64,000 bases of DNA. Source: Diprion similis (lineage: Eukaryota; Arthropoda; Insecta; Hymenoptera; Diprionidae). The translations under genes were made by a program, and so were the position numbers. The stretch covers positions 6,262,001 to 6,326,000 of the forward strand of contig NC_060116.1 of the NCBI RefSeq assembly GCF_021155765.1. The letters are read 5' to 3'. The notes beneath the pieces were generated by a model. That model was not told the origin of the DNA. It did no database searches and was given only the letters and a program-made list of their open reading frames with translations. How positions within the stretch are numbered: position 1 is the first letter of the stretch; the number at the start of each line of letters is the position of its first letter. Positions 25,401-37,600 of the stretch are shown in pieces.

Positions 25401-28010
25401 ATAGTGGTGCAATAGATCGAAACTTTGAAAATTTTTTCCAAGGACAAAAAAATCACCTAGTCTGTTATTAGTCCCTTTCACGATGCAAAAAAATTTCTGT
25501 CCACCCGAAACTCATTGTCAGTTGAAGGTAATTGGTTCAGAATAAAAAAGTCTTTTCAAATTCTGAACAAAGTGACCGCAGTTGAACTAATTGGTCACTC
25601 TCATCACTCGAAAATTGTGAATTAAATTTTTACCAGTGATAATCCATAATATTCATAAGCCAGTTTGCGCTTTAAATTACCGACGTTACTTTTTTACTGT
25701 ACGCGACGTCGACGATGTCCAGCTGTGATAATCAGTGACACAAGCTTTGATGAATCATCCTTGACTCTGTCGTTTAAACGAAGATGTATTTCACTTCACG
25801 CAGGAATGGAATATCGCTGCAGAGATAGATTCGATTAACTTTTGCATTTGATTAGTTTAATTGAAGTTTAGGCATCAAAGAGCCTCGTTAAAAGAATCGT
25901 TTTTTATTTTTCACCATTCACAAACGTGTGTGCTCCCTAAAATGTTGTGATCGTATTCAAAAATAAAGTTTCTATGCACAGAAGTATGATGAAAATATCT
26001 TATCACACGAATATAAAAAGACTATGAGTGAGAATATTTTTAAAACGTTTGTAAAACATTTACGCAAATTTTATACTACCGGAAAAGTTTTATAATCTAT
26101 TGTAATTGAGACGTTCGTACAGTCCTTCAAGAATAGAATGGTTAAAAAAATAAAAAATGGTATCAAAATATTTATACGAACAAGGTAGTTCACGTGCAAC
26201 AGTTTATAGTACAAAAAAATATAAACAGCACAATGTTTTGCTTGGGATATTCATTCGACTTATTTATAATGTTAAATACTTACGGTAAGAAATATATTGT
26301 GTTAATTATTAGATAAACTCGATTGAAATATTGGACTAACAACGCCTCTAGAAAGCAAAACTTTGTGAAACATTTTCACGTACAACGACGAATCGAGGGT
26401 TTGTCACCTCATATCCGACACTGTACAAATAGAAAATGTCTGCGAAGATCCCGTTGCAGCAAATGACGAGGTTCAAGGCCGGGTAAATATGTCAATAAAA
26501 TATTCTCACTGTGTTCAGCATGATCGTTGGCACGTTCTCCTTGTGCAGAATCGCCAGTAAACATTCCGGATAAGTCCCGTCAAGCACCGCGACGTGCCAT
26601 CGAGCTCTTGGATCTCCTTCCGGCTTCCTGAGGGAGTTAAGCGACGTCTCGTCCTGCAGGAGCGCTTCGCAGGCTTCCCATCCGTACCTCATCGCGTCCC
26701 AGGGTGAGAGCGGAAGCTCGTTCCGGAATCTTGATCCCACCAGGTCCCATTCGGCAGTGTAATTGCCGACGTAGGCCTTAGAAAAAAAGAAAATTTCTTC
26801 ACATTAGATCGTAAAGTGTTTCGGTCTATTTAATCTTTCTCCTACGGCCAGTGTATAACCGTCGATTGAATATCTCCGTTATTTTCTTTCTTTGGAAATT
26901 CTTAACCGTGAAATTGATTCGACGCAATGTTGCGTAAAAGCCTGATGCATTATTACAATATTTTTCAAACTTTCGATAAGGGTGGCAAATGTAATATCGA
27001 CGAAACTCTATTTTGCACGGTATATACGACTTGCTGAGTGTTGCACAGACTCTCGATGCTGAATTAAGCAACACTTTGTTTCTCGAGCCAAATGTCAATC
27101 GGTGGTTAAACACGTTTTGTACATACATCGTGTAGGTATGCATTTCTGCCTGCAGGTTTGTCGGTGATTACCGATTGGCTAATTCACCACGGAATTTATA
27201 AATGCGTGCAGAAGGCACGCACCTGTGTCGTCATTTGTCCGTTATTCTAATATCGACAAATTATTTAAATAAAGCACGATTCGATTAAGTCAAACGTGCT
27301 TTTCCTGATAGACACATTTTCCTAAGCGAAATTTCTTTATTATCTTATTTCACGACGTACATAGTGTTTGACTTTTGTTCGTTATTAACGCGTTGCAAAT
27401 CAAAACTGTGAAGAAATACTCATGGAATTAGTATTGTTGCCACATGCCGATAACATATATAGGGAAAGCAACGAGTATTCCAACGGGAAATAATTATTAG
27501 TTCAAAGTTTCTCCAGAGCACATAACACAACGTTTCGTGTACTCGTGATATCTGTAAACGTTAAAACAGTAAATTTCGACTTTCCGCGTGGTTTTGAAAA
27601 TGACTTGGAAGAGAAAACCAAAGTCCATGCAAATAACGAACGGAAATTCGCATTAACTGCAGGCGAAGGATGAAATCCCTCTTGCTTTGCCCTTGCTGGA
27701 TTTGGCTTCAAAGGAGGATCTATCAGGATAGGCTTAGATCTTACAATTAGCCTAGAGATTTACGCACCTCTAAAACGGGGGGCACAAATTCGCGCAATGC
27801 GTTATTTGCCGCGGGGCCGGTGAACGCGCTGAAAAGGGTTACGTTGTGTCCTCTTTCCTTCAGAATAGTACCAAGGGCTACGAACGGTACCGTGTGGGAC
27901 TTGGTGCCTCCCATCGTGGCCAACAAGACATTGTAGCTAGCCGCTGGTTGCGGGAAAGAGTAAACTAAGTGCAGACAGGCCATCAACAGGTGAACAAGTT
28001 CACGCCCCAT
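19427..28010 (-). CDS. UDP-glycosyltransferase (UGT), complete, seven exons, 525 residues
   Basis: Transfers a sugar from a UDP-sugar to small lipophilic substrates; an ER membrane enzyme with a lumenal catalytic part. Exons (minus): 28010-27768, 26776-26510, 24355-24157, 22608-22432, 21338-21021, 19973-19745 and 19571-19427; every boundary is GT-AG and all phases agree. A signal peptide covers residues 1-24. The catalytic His is H39 (GGTKSHTVP), and the partner Asp is probably D147 in VLDGTYPEC. The acceptor domain includes YTGSISRQGSPSPWSITPY. The donor-binding signature spans about residues 351-395 (WWPQQELLGHPNLKAF, SHGGLLSLHEAAFHGAP, DHDGNAAQ). A single transmembrane helix near the C terminus (SIDVAAFYLSLVSILVYTL) is followed by a Lys-rich cytosolic tail. 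The motif FVSMGSSVHAAGMP and CDHDGNAA suggest the conserved insect UGT50 lineage, which is tentative. Start 28010 is chosen because it opens the signal peptide; an in-frame ATG 11 codons earlier adds a less hydrophobic leader. Confidence 0.93.
20480..20880. repeat. Probable interspersed repeat inside the UGT gene
   Basis: This stretch of the intron before the sixth exon has a different texture from its surroundings, with GGCCACGATACATCGAAAGC near its start and GATTTTACATCCGCTATATT near its end. That pattern resembles widespread hymenopteran intergenic repeats. I see no second clear copy in the window, so the call rests on resemblance only. Confidence 0.25.
23041..23160 (+). repeat. Dispersed repeat family R2, copy b
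   Basis: In a UGT intron. It shares GTGTTATTCGAATTT and TATGGATGTTGTTTCGTTCG-type blocks with 11785-11905. Confidence 0.5.
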
Positions 28011-31000
28011 GATCAGCGGCAAGGTTGAACTTTGAACCAACAAGCTTCAAAGTCATAAAGTTGAAGTTAAGCACTCTCGACTCTCCAACAGAGTCCGTAA
28101 ACGTGGATTTCCCTTCCACGCCTTCCGTTATCCTGAGGGATGTAAACCACTGCGGAATGCTGATGTTCGTTTTGTTATTTTTTCGACTAATTGAGTTTGG
28201 GCAGCAGATTTTTTAGGATCCAAACTTGTCACTGCAGAAGAAATCGAGCGGAGCAAGTTTTCCGTGGATTTGTGTGTATCGTTGCTGGTTCCACTGCTCG
28301 GCACTGTGTTCTAGTAACCATTTAATGATTCATCCCTGTGTTTACACCAGCGTTGTTGGTATAGTTTTTTTATTCGTTTCTTTTTGCTTTTTTTGTTAGA
28401 CTAATGACCCGCAGTCGGGTTCATCACCACCTTGTACCGTTACAAACAAACAAGCACATAACTTCACTCACGGTTATTAATCGCGCGCAAATAAGTCGAT
28501 TGGGGATGTAGATTGATGTCTACTTTTTATCACGGTTGTGATTTCATTAACTTTTCGGAAAACGTGTGTATATATAGTTTAGTTTCGATGTGTTGAAAAA
28601 TACGCGAAAGCAATTGTATATTACACTCGAACCGTTTCTTTTTGTCCGTCTATTATATCTGTGGAAGAAGACGAATTACAAGAATAAGGAAAAAAAATCA
28701 GGTATACACGAATAAGTATAAACGCGTATGGATGTTTCGTCTGTTTCGCGGTTACAAGCGAAAAGTTCAAATCGCGGCGAGCGTGAAAGTGTGACTGGCC
28801 AGCAGTTTCATTATCAGTTGAGTCCAAGAGAGAGTTAACCCCACCTTCGGTGGTTCTTCAGGCCCCCCTGACCTGGTCCTGGTTCCTCGCAACCGTCAGG
28901 TGAACACCGCTTGGCGATGACGCGCTTGCAATACTAGATTATACTTGATCACCTACACGCGTTTCGATTTCATTTATAGTTCTTGGCATATGTATATACA
29001 TCGTTCCGAGCTTGACAAGTGCCTCGATCCATTATTCCACCACGAGGTGTCTTCTTACTGAAAGAGCTCACGCGATGTGCGCACTTCTGTATATACGGTT
29101 ATATATGCATTACAGCTGCGGGGTGGAGATCGACCTTTTGAAAATGGTTATTAATTATTGTTCTCATGAATATTCATAACGCGTGTGTGCCTACTTATAC
29201 AGCCAGTTCACACGTGTCTTGTTTCTTTCCATGACCATCTCGCATCAATATGGATGGACTCTCTTTCTGGACATCCATGTTCAAGCGATAACTGCATTGC
29301 GGACTCGGTGACAAATTATTGCTATATAACTGCTTTGCTTGCGCACGTGGTGGTTTCCCTCACCGTAATTTGTCTTTCTAACTGCAGTAACCCGACCCGT
29401 TATGACTATTACCGTAATACTCGTATTCTGGAATGAGTGAAAGAGAAAAACGAGAATCGTGAAAAATTTATGTGTATCACGGAGTCAACTCGTTCTGAGT
29501 AGGCCGAGTGAAATTGAGTCACGTATGACTGCAGATAAGTTCCCCTTGCAACTACTTTTTTCTTCATTCTTTCTACTTGTGTTTTTTTTTTATCTTGACT
29601 TCACTCGTTTTGTAATTAAATTATTAAGCAATTGGATTGTACAGCCGGCAGGAAGGAGATTAAACTCGATAGTACAAATTATTCGCGTAGGTATTCGTGT
29701 TTTCTTTTTTCCTCTCTAACGGAATGACGCAGAGGATACTCGTCGGGTTCGATGGACGGCTGAAAAACTCGGCTGTTGTAAGTTTTTCTTTATTTTTGTG
29801 TAACTTCAGCTGGCTGCGCACACCGGTGTTAATGTAGAATTATCGCGCTGGAGATTTCAACGCTGTACGTTCAAGTACAACGAATGTTATATGCTCGAAC
29901 GATCATCCGATGAGTCCAAAAAGAGTAGATACACGTGTAAAATAGTGCGAGAAACCCGACACAACTCGACACGATGACGACTACAATGTAGGCACATTAT
30001 ACGCAAGTCACAAGTGGTAAAAAGTTTGACACGAATTTATCCGTTACCGAGCTATACAGGCTCCTGGACCGTTAAGTTTCTAGCGGAGTCATCATCGCGA
30101 TTCTCGAATTTCAAGTACGTGTGGATACTTCCGTCAACTATGACCGCCGTCTGCATGCACGTAGTACCAGCAGTCACGTGGTGCCGTATGTGCCGACGAG
30201 TTTAAGCTTCTAGAGCCTTGAACACGGGGAATGTGCTCGACGTGAGAGGCTCGATTTTTTCTCTGCACTCTCATTCATTACAGCTGCAGTCCATAACCTA
30301 CCTTTCATCGAGAGTCCGATCTCGCTTATACTGGCTGAAGTCTTAAGATTTCTCAGTAGAGGGGAAATCGGTATTGAAATATTCTTGCCATAATCTTGTC
30401 GGGTGTGAAACGGTTTTCAGCAATTGTTGAATGCTGGAGATCATCCTAGAGCCGAAATCAAATCGCAAGTGACGGTTTCAGATGCAGCCATCTTGGATTT
30501 TTCTTATCGACTGTTTTGCTACACGTATTATGATTATTTCTTTCTTCTCTCAGCCGTGATCGTGGCTTCGCGTAGTAATTCTGATTTTATAAGTCTTACG
30601 TACGTACCTACAACCGCGATCGATTCCGAGAAACGGAAAAGGTTGCCGAGCAACTTTACATACACCGAAGAGGAAAGTTGATCGAAGCTGGCGCCGGTGA
30701 CTTCATTCGTGCAACTTCGATGAGTCGAGTAGTATTTTAGTATAAAAATTTCGGTTACGAGATCATCTGCAGGATCGGTGCTGCAAATATCGTTCAACTC
30801 TGAAATCACACGTGATCTTTGCACGTAATTGCATGCTGCAGGATCGAGTCACGTATAATTTCGGGATTGAAACGCGGTGGCGACCTTGCAGTGATTCGCA
30901 AAATTGATTTCCAAACAGTCGGTATGCAAATGACCACCGTTGTGTACGTATAACCTGCACCGGTCTCGTAAATTATGGACCTACTGAAACAATTTCGTCA

Positions 31001-31980
31001 AAAATTTTAGAAAGTTTGCCCGCGGCCCACCGATCCACTCGATCAGCTGTGTCGACTGCGATCGCACAGGTACACACAAATACCTATATATCCATGCTCG
31101 ACTACGCTGCACCTTATCTGGAGTCGATTGATCGGTAATCTCCTTGCATTCTGACGATTCGATGGTATCGATTACGTAACCAGCTGCAGTATAGTATGTA
31201 CATTAAAGTTGTGTAAAGAAGAGTTTAAGTATATGGAACGAGGGTTTGAGGCTCGCATATCAAAGGACGAGAAATGCACAGTTTTTAAATGTGTATATAT
31301 ATGTATATATATTTATTATGTGTGTGTATAATGTCTTCAAATATAATATATATGTGTATATTTGTTTATACACGATATTGTATATACATATAATATATAG
31401 ATATATACTTTGATGAGAATATCGCCCCGTTATGCATTATACATCACTCGTCAAAAGTTCCAAGTCATCCTTGAACGTTAATACAGTTTAATCTGAAAAC
31501 TATATCGTATAAGTGGATTATAATACTGCATATTATACGCACCCTCGAATGATATGCAAAATTAAATAACTTTAAGTAAGTACTGGGATGGACGTTTTAC
31601 ATTCTATTTTTGGTTTCATTGACATTTCGTTGTAGATTCTTCATATTATATCGATTGATATACATCGTAGTACTCGGCAATTGACAAATTCGATAATCAG
31701 GAATAAAATTATACTGTCGCAGGTGATATCCGTAGTCTTTTCTACGGTAATAGTGATTTTTTTTTGTTTGAGTCTCAGACTTGTGAGGACAATAGATACA
31801 AAATCGATTATTTGAATATTGCGCATTAAAAATTTCTAACGACGCATTTAAATAAATTTACATCATTTGTCGTGATATGATAATGATCTTGTAACTCATT
31901 GTCACCAACAGAGGTTGAAAATTTTTTTCTTATAATAAAATTTTCACGTCACGTATACATACTTTATCTCTGTGCTATAA
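28011..31980. other. Upstream region of the UGT gene, non-coding
   Basis: No gene recognised on either strand. The UGT promoter should lie just above 28010 but no TATA box is obvious. A short GC-rich block (about 28840-28915) has no clear function. TA/TGTA microsatellite DNA occupies roughly 31296-31405. Frames of 60-95 codons here look like chance. Confidence 0.45.
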
Positions 31981-31989
31981 ATTCTGATT

Positions 31990-32583
31990 ACAATGTTAAA
32001 AATGTTTGTTGTAAATTTACTGTAATTGTAATAGAAACTTTATCCTTTTGCCGAAGAGTAAATTTACTTTACTTGTTTCAAGCATTCTTAAAAAAATAAT
32101 CTTTTGAATTTACTGTAACATTATCGTAAATTTACTCCGTATTAGTGTCGTAATTTTAATAAATCTTGGTATTATTTTTACAATTATGGGTTGGAAATTT
32201 AACGGATGATGAAAAAAATAGATCTATAACGGGTGTATGATTAATGTTAATCATTTATTGCTAAAATCGACGAAGACGAATTTTAGATCCATTAAAAAAC
32301 CCACATTATTATTTTTTCTTAACCAACACCGTAACTACGTTTAGTAAATTTCAAATATCGTGCAGCAAATGTATAGTAAATTTACAAATATAATACTTTT
32401 ACTAGATAATTAAATAAATTCAAAATACGCTTTTGCGTTTCTCCGACCAAGTTAAGCAAAAATGACAAAATTTTATTGCAAATTGAGAATTCTTAGCAAT
32501 TCACTTTTTCACTTTAAACACGAATTTTTTTATTCAGCTAGACTTTTGTGTAGTAAATTTACCAACATTTTTAACAGTGTACA
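31990..32583. mobile_element. TIR-flanked non-coding element rich in GTAAATTTAC
   Basis: The left end (GTTAAAAATGTTTGTTGTAA) is an imperfect reverse complement of the right end, which read backwards gives GTTAAAAATGTTGGTAAATT. The interior repeats the palindromic word GTAAATTTAC or close variants about six or seven times. It has no coding frame; it looks like an old MITE. Confidence 0.5.
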
Positions 32584-33924
32584 CTATTATAGATAACTAA
32601 TTGACAGTACAATCGCAGCGAAGAATAACTTTGTCAGGATAAGTCTTTGACGAAACGACTATAACATTGAAAGCACAATAATCCAGCAATAACTTATCGT
32701 CGGAACGATTAATTGTTAAATAATAAACTGGCTTTTCCACGTGTACATACAATGATTATAAGAATAAGCGTAAGTAGCCAATTTCAAGGTTCACTGCAGT
32801 AATTTAAACGCTCTGTTTTACCACTCGTCAAATCTACATACATTAGTACATATTGAATAATACATTATGCATGTGAAAACCACAGAGCAAAAACAATATT
32901 CCAACAATTACCACGCATAGCGATCATCACCGTCAATTTTTCCAATGCACTTTGCCACCTCACGTTGTAGGTATTGTGTTTATTCAATTTTCAGCAGATA
33001 AGAATCTCAATTAATCACCGTCGCGTTTGGTCAGCGCCAGAAGGCTTTACAATTGCTGCATGAGGACAAGATAGTTGCAGAACTAATAGTTGTTTCTTAA
33101 AAATAGACCCATTGTGCACATAATCTGTCTTTCGAAAACACATTGGTATAATGTATTATTATTATCGAAGACAATAGCATAATGGCATTGCACAGAATAA
33201 TCGTTTTATAATATATATATATATACGTATATATATATGTGTGTGTATATGTATATTATACGACGAAGTTGATTGAACAATTTAACGAGGCACGCGAAGG
33301 CCAGTCGATTCTCCAGGTGTCGATATTTATTTATCGACGAAGCCAAAAACGGACGATTTGATTAATATATGCGGTCGCAGTAAATGTTAAAATATACTTA
33401 TACACACGTTATGTATATATGTACATACGTATATTATATCGACGCTTAGCATTATCACAATAATTATATGATTATACTCGTCGCTTATTATATAGTCGCT
33501 TAATTGCAAATATATAATGTTATTGCGACAATTTACAATTGCAGTAAGTTATACCCTAATTTTCACCGATACTCATTCACCTCACGTCACACGCAACACC
33601 TTGCAATGCCGGATAAGTTTTAAACGCTATATATCTACTATCTGTATTCCGAAAGTGAAACTGCTGCTCGATACACGGTTAGGAAAAATATTATACGCGG
33701 ATTAATTGTTGTTAGCCAAAGTGAGTTGTATTCGGCGAAGAAAATGAGAATAAGTGAAATTTATAGTAAATGGATTATTAATTCATTAGTTAATATTTTT
33801 ATTATCTGCCGTCCAGCTGATTATACACTATAAACGTTATTCATCCTGTAGGAATGATAACCTTCATGCAAATCTTTCCTTCTTCTTCAGTTGTTTATCG
33901 AACTGGCAAACAAAAAAAAGATTT
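32584..33924. other. AT-rich non-coding stretch
   Basis: No gene recognised. TA/TGTA microsatellites are at about 33208-33256 and 33405-33440. It lies beyond the 3' end of the opsin gene. Confidence 0.5.
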
Positions 33925-34457
33925 ATCGAAATTTTTTTTAACAAGTTTTAACTGTAAATATTGATATAGGCTCTGTAAGGGATAATAAATACACTATCGA
34001 ATTACATTTAAAAAAAAATTCTTTATTTGAATCACTTCATACACACGAAAATCGTAGTTGAAAATCAGTCTGAAAACGGATTTTCGATGATTTCTCGGAG
34101 ATTGTTAATTTGAAACCAAAAAATAGAACGGTTTTAGATTCAGCATGTCAATGGCCTTGGAATGAATCATACGATTTTTGATATTTGCAAAATTAACAAA
34201 ATTGCACCCATTTTTTGAAAAAGTTGAAAAAATATAGTCAACTCAAAATTTCAAAAAACGTATGATTCAATCCAAGTCCATTAACAATCTGAAGCTAAAA
34301 CGGTTCGATTTATTGGTCTCAGGTCAACCATCTCCGAGAAATCATCCTCCCTTTTTTCAACTACGATTTTCGTGTATAAAAAGCGATTATTTTGTAAGCA
34401 TAACAAAGCCTATATCAATATTTAGAGTTAAAACTTGTTAAAAACATTTTTGGAAAT
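33925..34457. mobile_element. Large fold-back element (about 530-bp imperfect hairpin)
   Basis: The left half is an almost continuous reverse complement of the right half. AACAAGTTTTAACTGTAAAT pairs with the right-hand AGAGTTAAAACTTGTTAAAA. GAAAATCGTAGTTGAAAA pairs with CAACTACGATTTTCGTG. GATTTCTCGGAGAT pairs with ATCTCCGAGAAATCATC. The central AGAACGGTTTTAGATTCAGC block pairs with its partner near 34290-34310. It has no coding frame. It ends about 190 bases beyond the opsin stop codon, so it may sit in the opsin 3' UTR. Confidence 0.85.
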
Positions 34458-34644
34458 ACCCTTTTTTTTTTTTTTGCTCGTCAGTTGGGTAGAACCCTTA
34501 ACCCTGTGTATAGTCGATGACCGCCACGCTTTTCGTTCAACGAACGCATCTGGCGCTTCTAGTTTTTGCGTTCCTCGTCGAAGAGAGACCTTTTCGTCGT
34601 ATCGAAAGAAGCAAGAAAATAAAAAGAGAGAAACCTGACGGACA

Positions 34645-37600
34645 TTATTCCTTCTCAATTTGTATCGGATTAACGCCCGCTCGGTTGCTGGCGCTTACTC
34701 CCGTGTGTTGACTAATCGTTGCTGGTCTTGTAGATTCTGACAATCCTAAGAACTGTTTCATCACAGTACGGAATTGGCTGTTCATCCCGACGTATATCAG
34801 CGGGTTATAGCAGATCGATGACTTCGCCAACAGCGCTGGAACTATCGCGACTGTTGGGCTTGACGTAACCTGAAACTCGTTAAATCGAGATAAGTATATC
34901 ACTGTTGAGTGAATTGAATTAGAAAAAATAAACGTGCTAAGGAAATTAAATACAGTGTTTGAAAAAAAATTTTTGAAAAAAATCAATATTTTTGTCACGT
35001 ACCGCAGAACTCGAAATCAGCAATATTGTTAAGAATCTTAGAAATTCGGAAGGTGGTATCGATGAAATACATTGAAACGTTATAAAAACCTTAGATTATT
35101 TCGTGACTAAAACCTTAACGCGTGTTATTAATTTATGTTTGGAATAATCTGATTTCCATGTTCATTTTAAACCTGTAAATATTATCCCGCTTTAGAAATC
35201 AGCCGATGGAACTAAATTAACTAATTATCGTCTAATCGCGTTTGTATCGAACTTGGCAAAAGTTTTCGAAAGTTTAGTACACGACGGGTTAACTGATTTT
35301 TTTAAATAAAAATAAGGTCGAATTCAGCAAGCAATTTTTTAATTTAAGAAAGTCGTAGGCACAAATGAAGCCATAGCTACTTTAACAGATTTTATCTATG
35401 ATCACCTAGACGAAAGTGAAGCAGTTTTTTTTTAGATCTAGCAAACGCTTTTTATACCGTAAACCATTCTATGAATTAGAGGTATAGCTTTAGAAATTTT
35501 TTTTACTCCGCCATTAGAATAATACGAAAATTGAAAAAATTTCTTATTCTTTCTTACACTGGAATAGCAGTGAATTTCTGAAACTCATACTTATAACTGA
35601 AAACAGACTTAAAATCTGTTGAAATAAAATAGTGCGGAAATGTTTTATGTTCAAAAGAGTTTATCGGCGATATTTTGGTGATACCAGAGTGGATTTTCCG
35701 ATTGTAATTTCGGTAAAACCACCAAAACCTTGGTGGAAAAACTTCACAACTACACGAAGAAGAATTGAGTGGAATTTGAGCGATTACCTGGAATATCATT
35801 GTATTATCACTGTTTTCAGGATCCACTGAAAAAACACTCTAATAACACAGTGGGACCGATTCATCATCGGAGAGGGATTCGAAAATAAAAATAAAGAACT
35901 TACACATAATGCAGGTGGAAATATATATATATATATATATATATAAATATAAACCACCTTCTGAAATGATCGAGCAAGAAAACTTGGGGAATTTATGAGG
36001 TCGAATTAATTTTAAAGACTTGAAAGAATTTCGAATCAACAACCAACTCGGAACTCGGTAACTAGCTGCGTTATAACGTAGGTAGGTATACCGAAGAACT
36101 TTTCGTGCGCAAGATTGGAAAACTCGTTTGCAACTAGGCGCAATGTCCGTAATAAAAATGCGCGCCGTCCTTATAGAAGTTGTAATTTTTATTCCACGTG
36201 TCACCCTGAGACTCCTTTAAAAGTCCTCCGATCCTCGTCACCTGTAGCGTCTAGAATGAAACTAGCCGTAGATAGATATTCGCGATGCACGAGACTGTTT
36301 AACGATATATCAGCCGCAGCGTTGATTCTTGCTCGACCTTACAATTAGTGATTAGAGCCGATTTGGGTCGAACTGATTTTTTTTTACAGCCCGTAAAACT
36401 GCGACGTGTCATGACCGTTCATTTCTGTATTATGATGAACATTCATCAAAACTTTGTGCAGGCATTTTTTTCGAAGGCTAATAAATAACGAACCTGCAGT
36501 CATTACATTAAATATGCGCCGAAATACCCTAGATCGGTGGTGATTAATTTTTGTGACGTTGAATCTGCGTGGGGAAAAAATGAGCGGGACTTTAAATAAC
36601 TCACGCTATCGACTATACGTGATGGCGTTACCGAGCAGGGTAGCGTTCGCCAGAAAAATAATTCCCTAGAAATATAGGGATTTCTTTGGACTGTTGGTAC
36701 GCATCTTACTTCAAGGCTTTAACCTCGAAAAAAGGGGCGTGTCGTAGGAGAAATTTTGATATTAACTCCAAACAACGGCGGACAATTACACGGAAAAAAC
36801 TTAGGGTGACATTAACCCAATTCCAGAGTTCAAAAACGACGATTTAATTTTAGTTTGTGCTTTTTGGACTACCTGCAGATACTGCGCAGATAGAGCCGAG
36901 ATCGAGTAAGGTGTCCAGGCTATCAGGAACGCCATGATCATGAGAGCCACCATTTTGGTAACTTTCGCCTCGTACTTGCCTCTGGAACCTGAAAATAAAA
37001 GTTTGAGCAAAATTGTTAGAACCTCAAATTTGAAATTTTTCTTGCTTCTCTTTCATTTCTCAAGTACGACTATGATTTTGATTATTATTATCGCTTCAAC
37101 CGAACGCCGAGTAATCGTTTAACGAAGTTGATGATGTGGTTGCTTAAAACTTTAATCATACTTGCCGATAATCTATCACGCAATGAATTTTTCGAAAGAC
37201 ATTGACCAACCGACAATTGACTTAACGATTATGTATGCCTTGAGGTCGCACGGAAGACCCTTGAATTATAATCGGTGTAATTATTCAATCTAATTATTCA
37301 CGTGCGATAAATCCACCTCGTAAGTTACGAAAGAGGCGGATTTTTAAGTCGGAGTAAATCAATCGACGTACCGGCTCTCTTCCTGACCTTCCTCAGCGTT
37401 CGTATTATCTCGAAGTAACTCCAGCATATCAGAATCACCGGAACGACCAGGCCGAAGAAGAAGAGGAACGCGATGTAGGTGTCGCTACCGATCGCGGGAT
37501 CGTGGACTTCCCAGGAAACGCTGCAAGACAGATTTCCGGCTTCTGGTCCGTAGCTTCCCCATCCGCAGAGGGGGGGGATCGTCAGTGACAGCGTGTAGAT

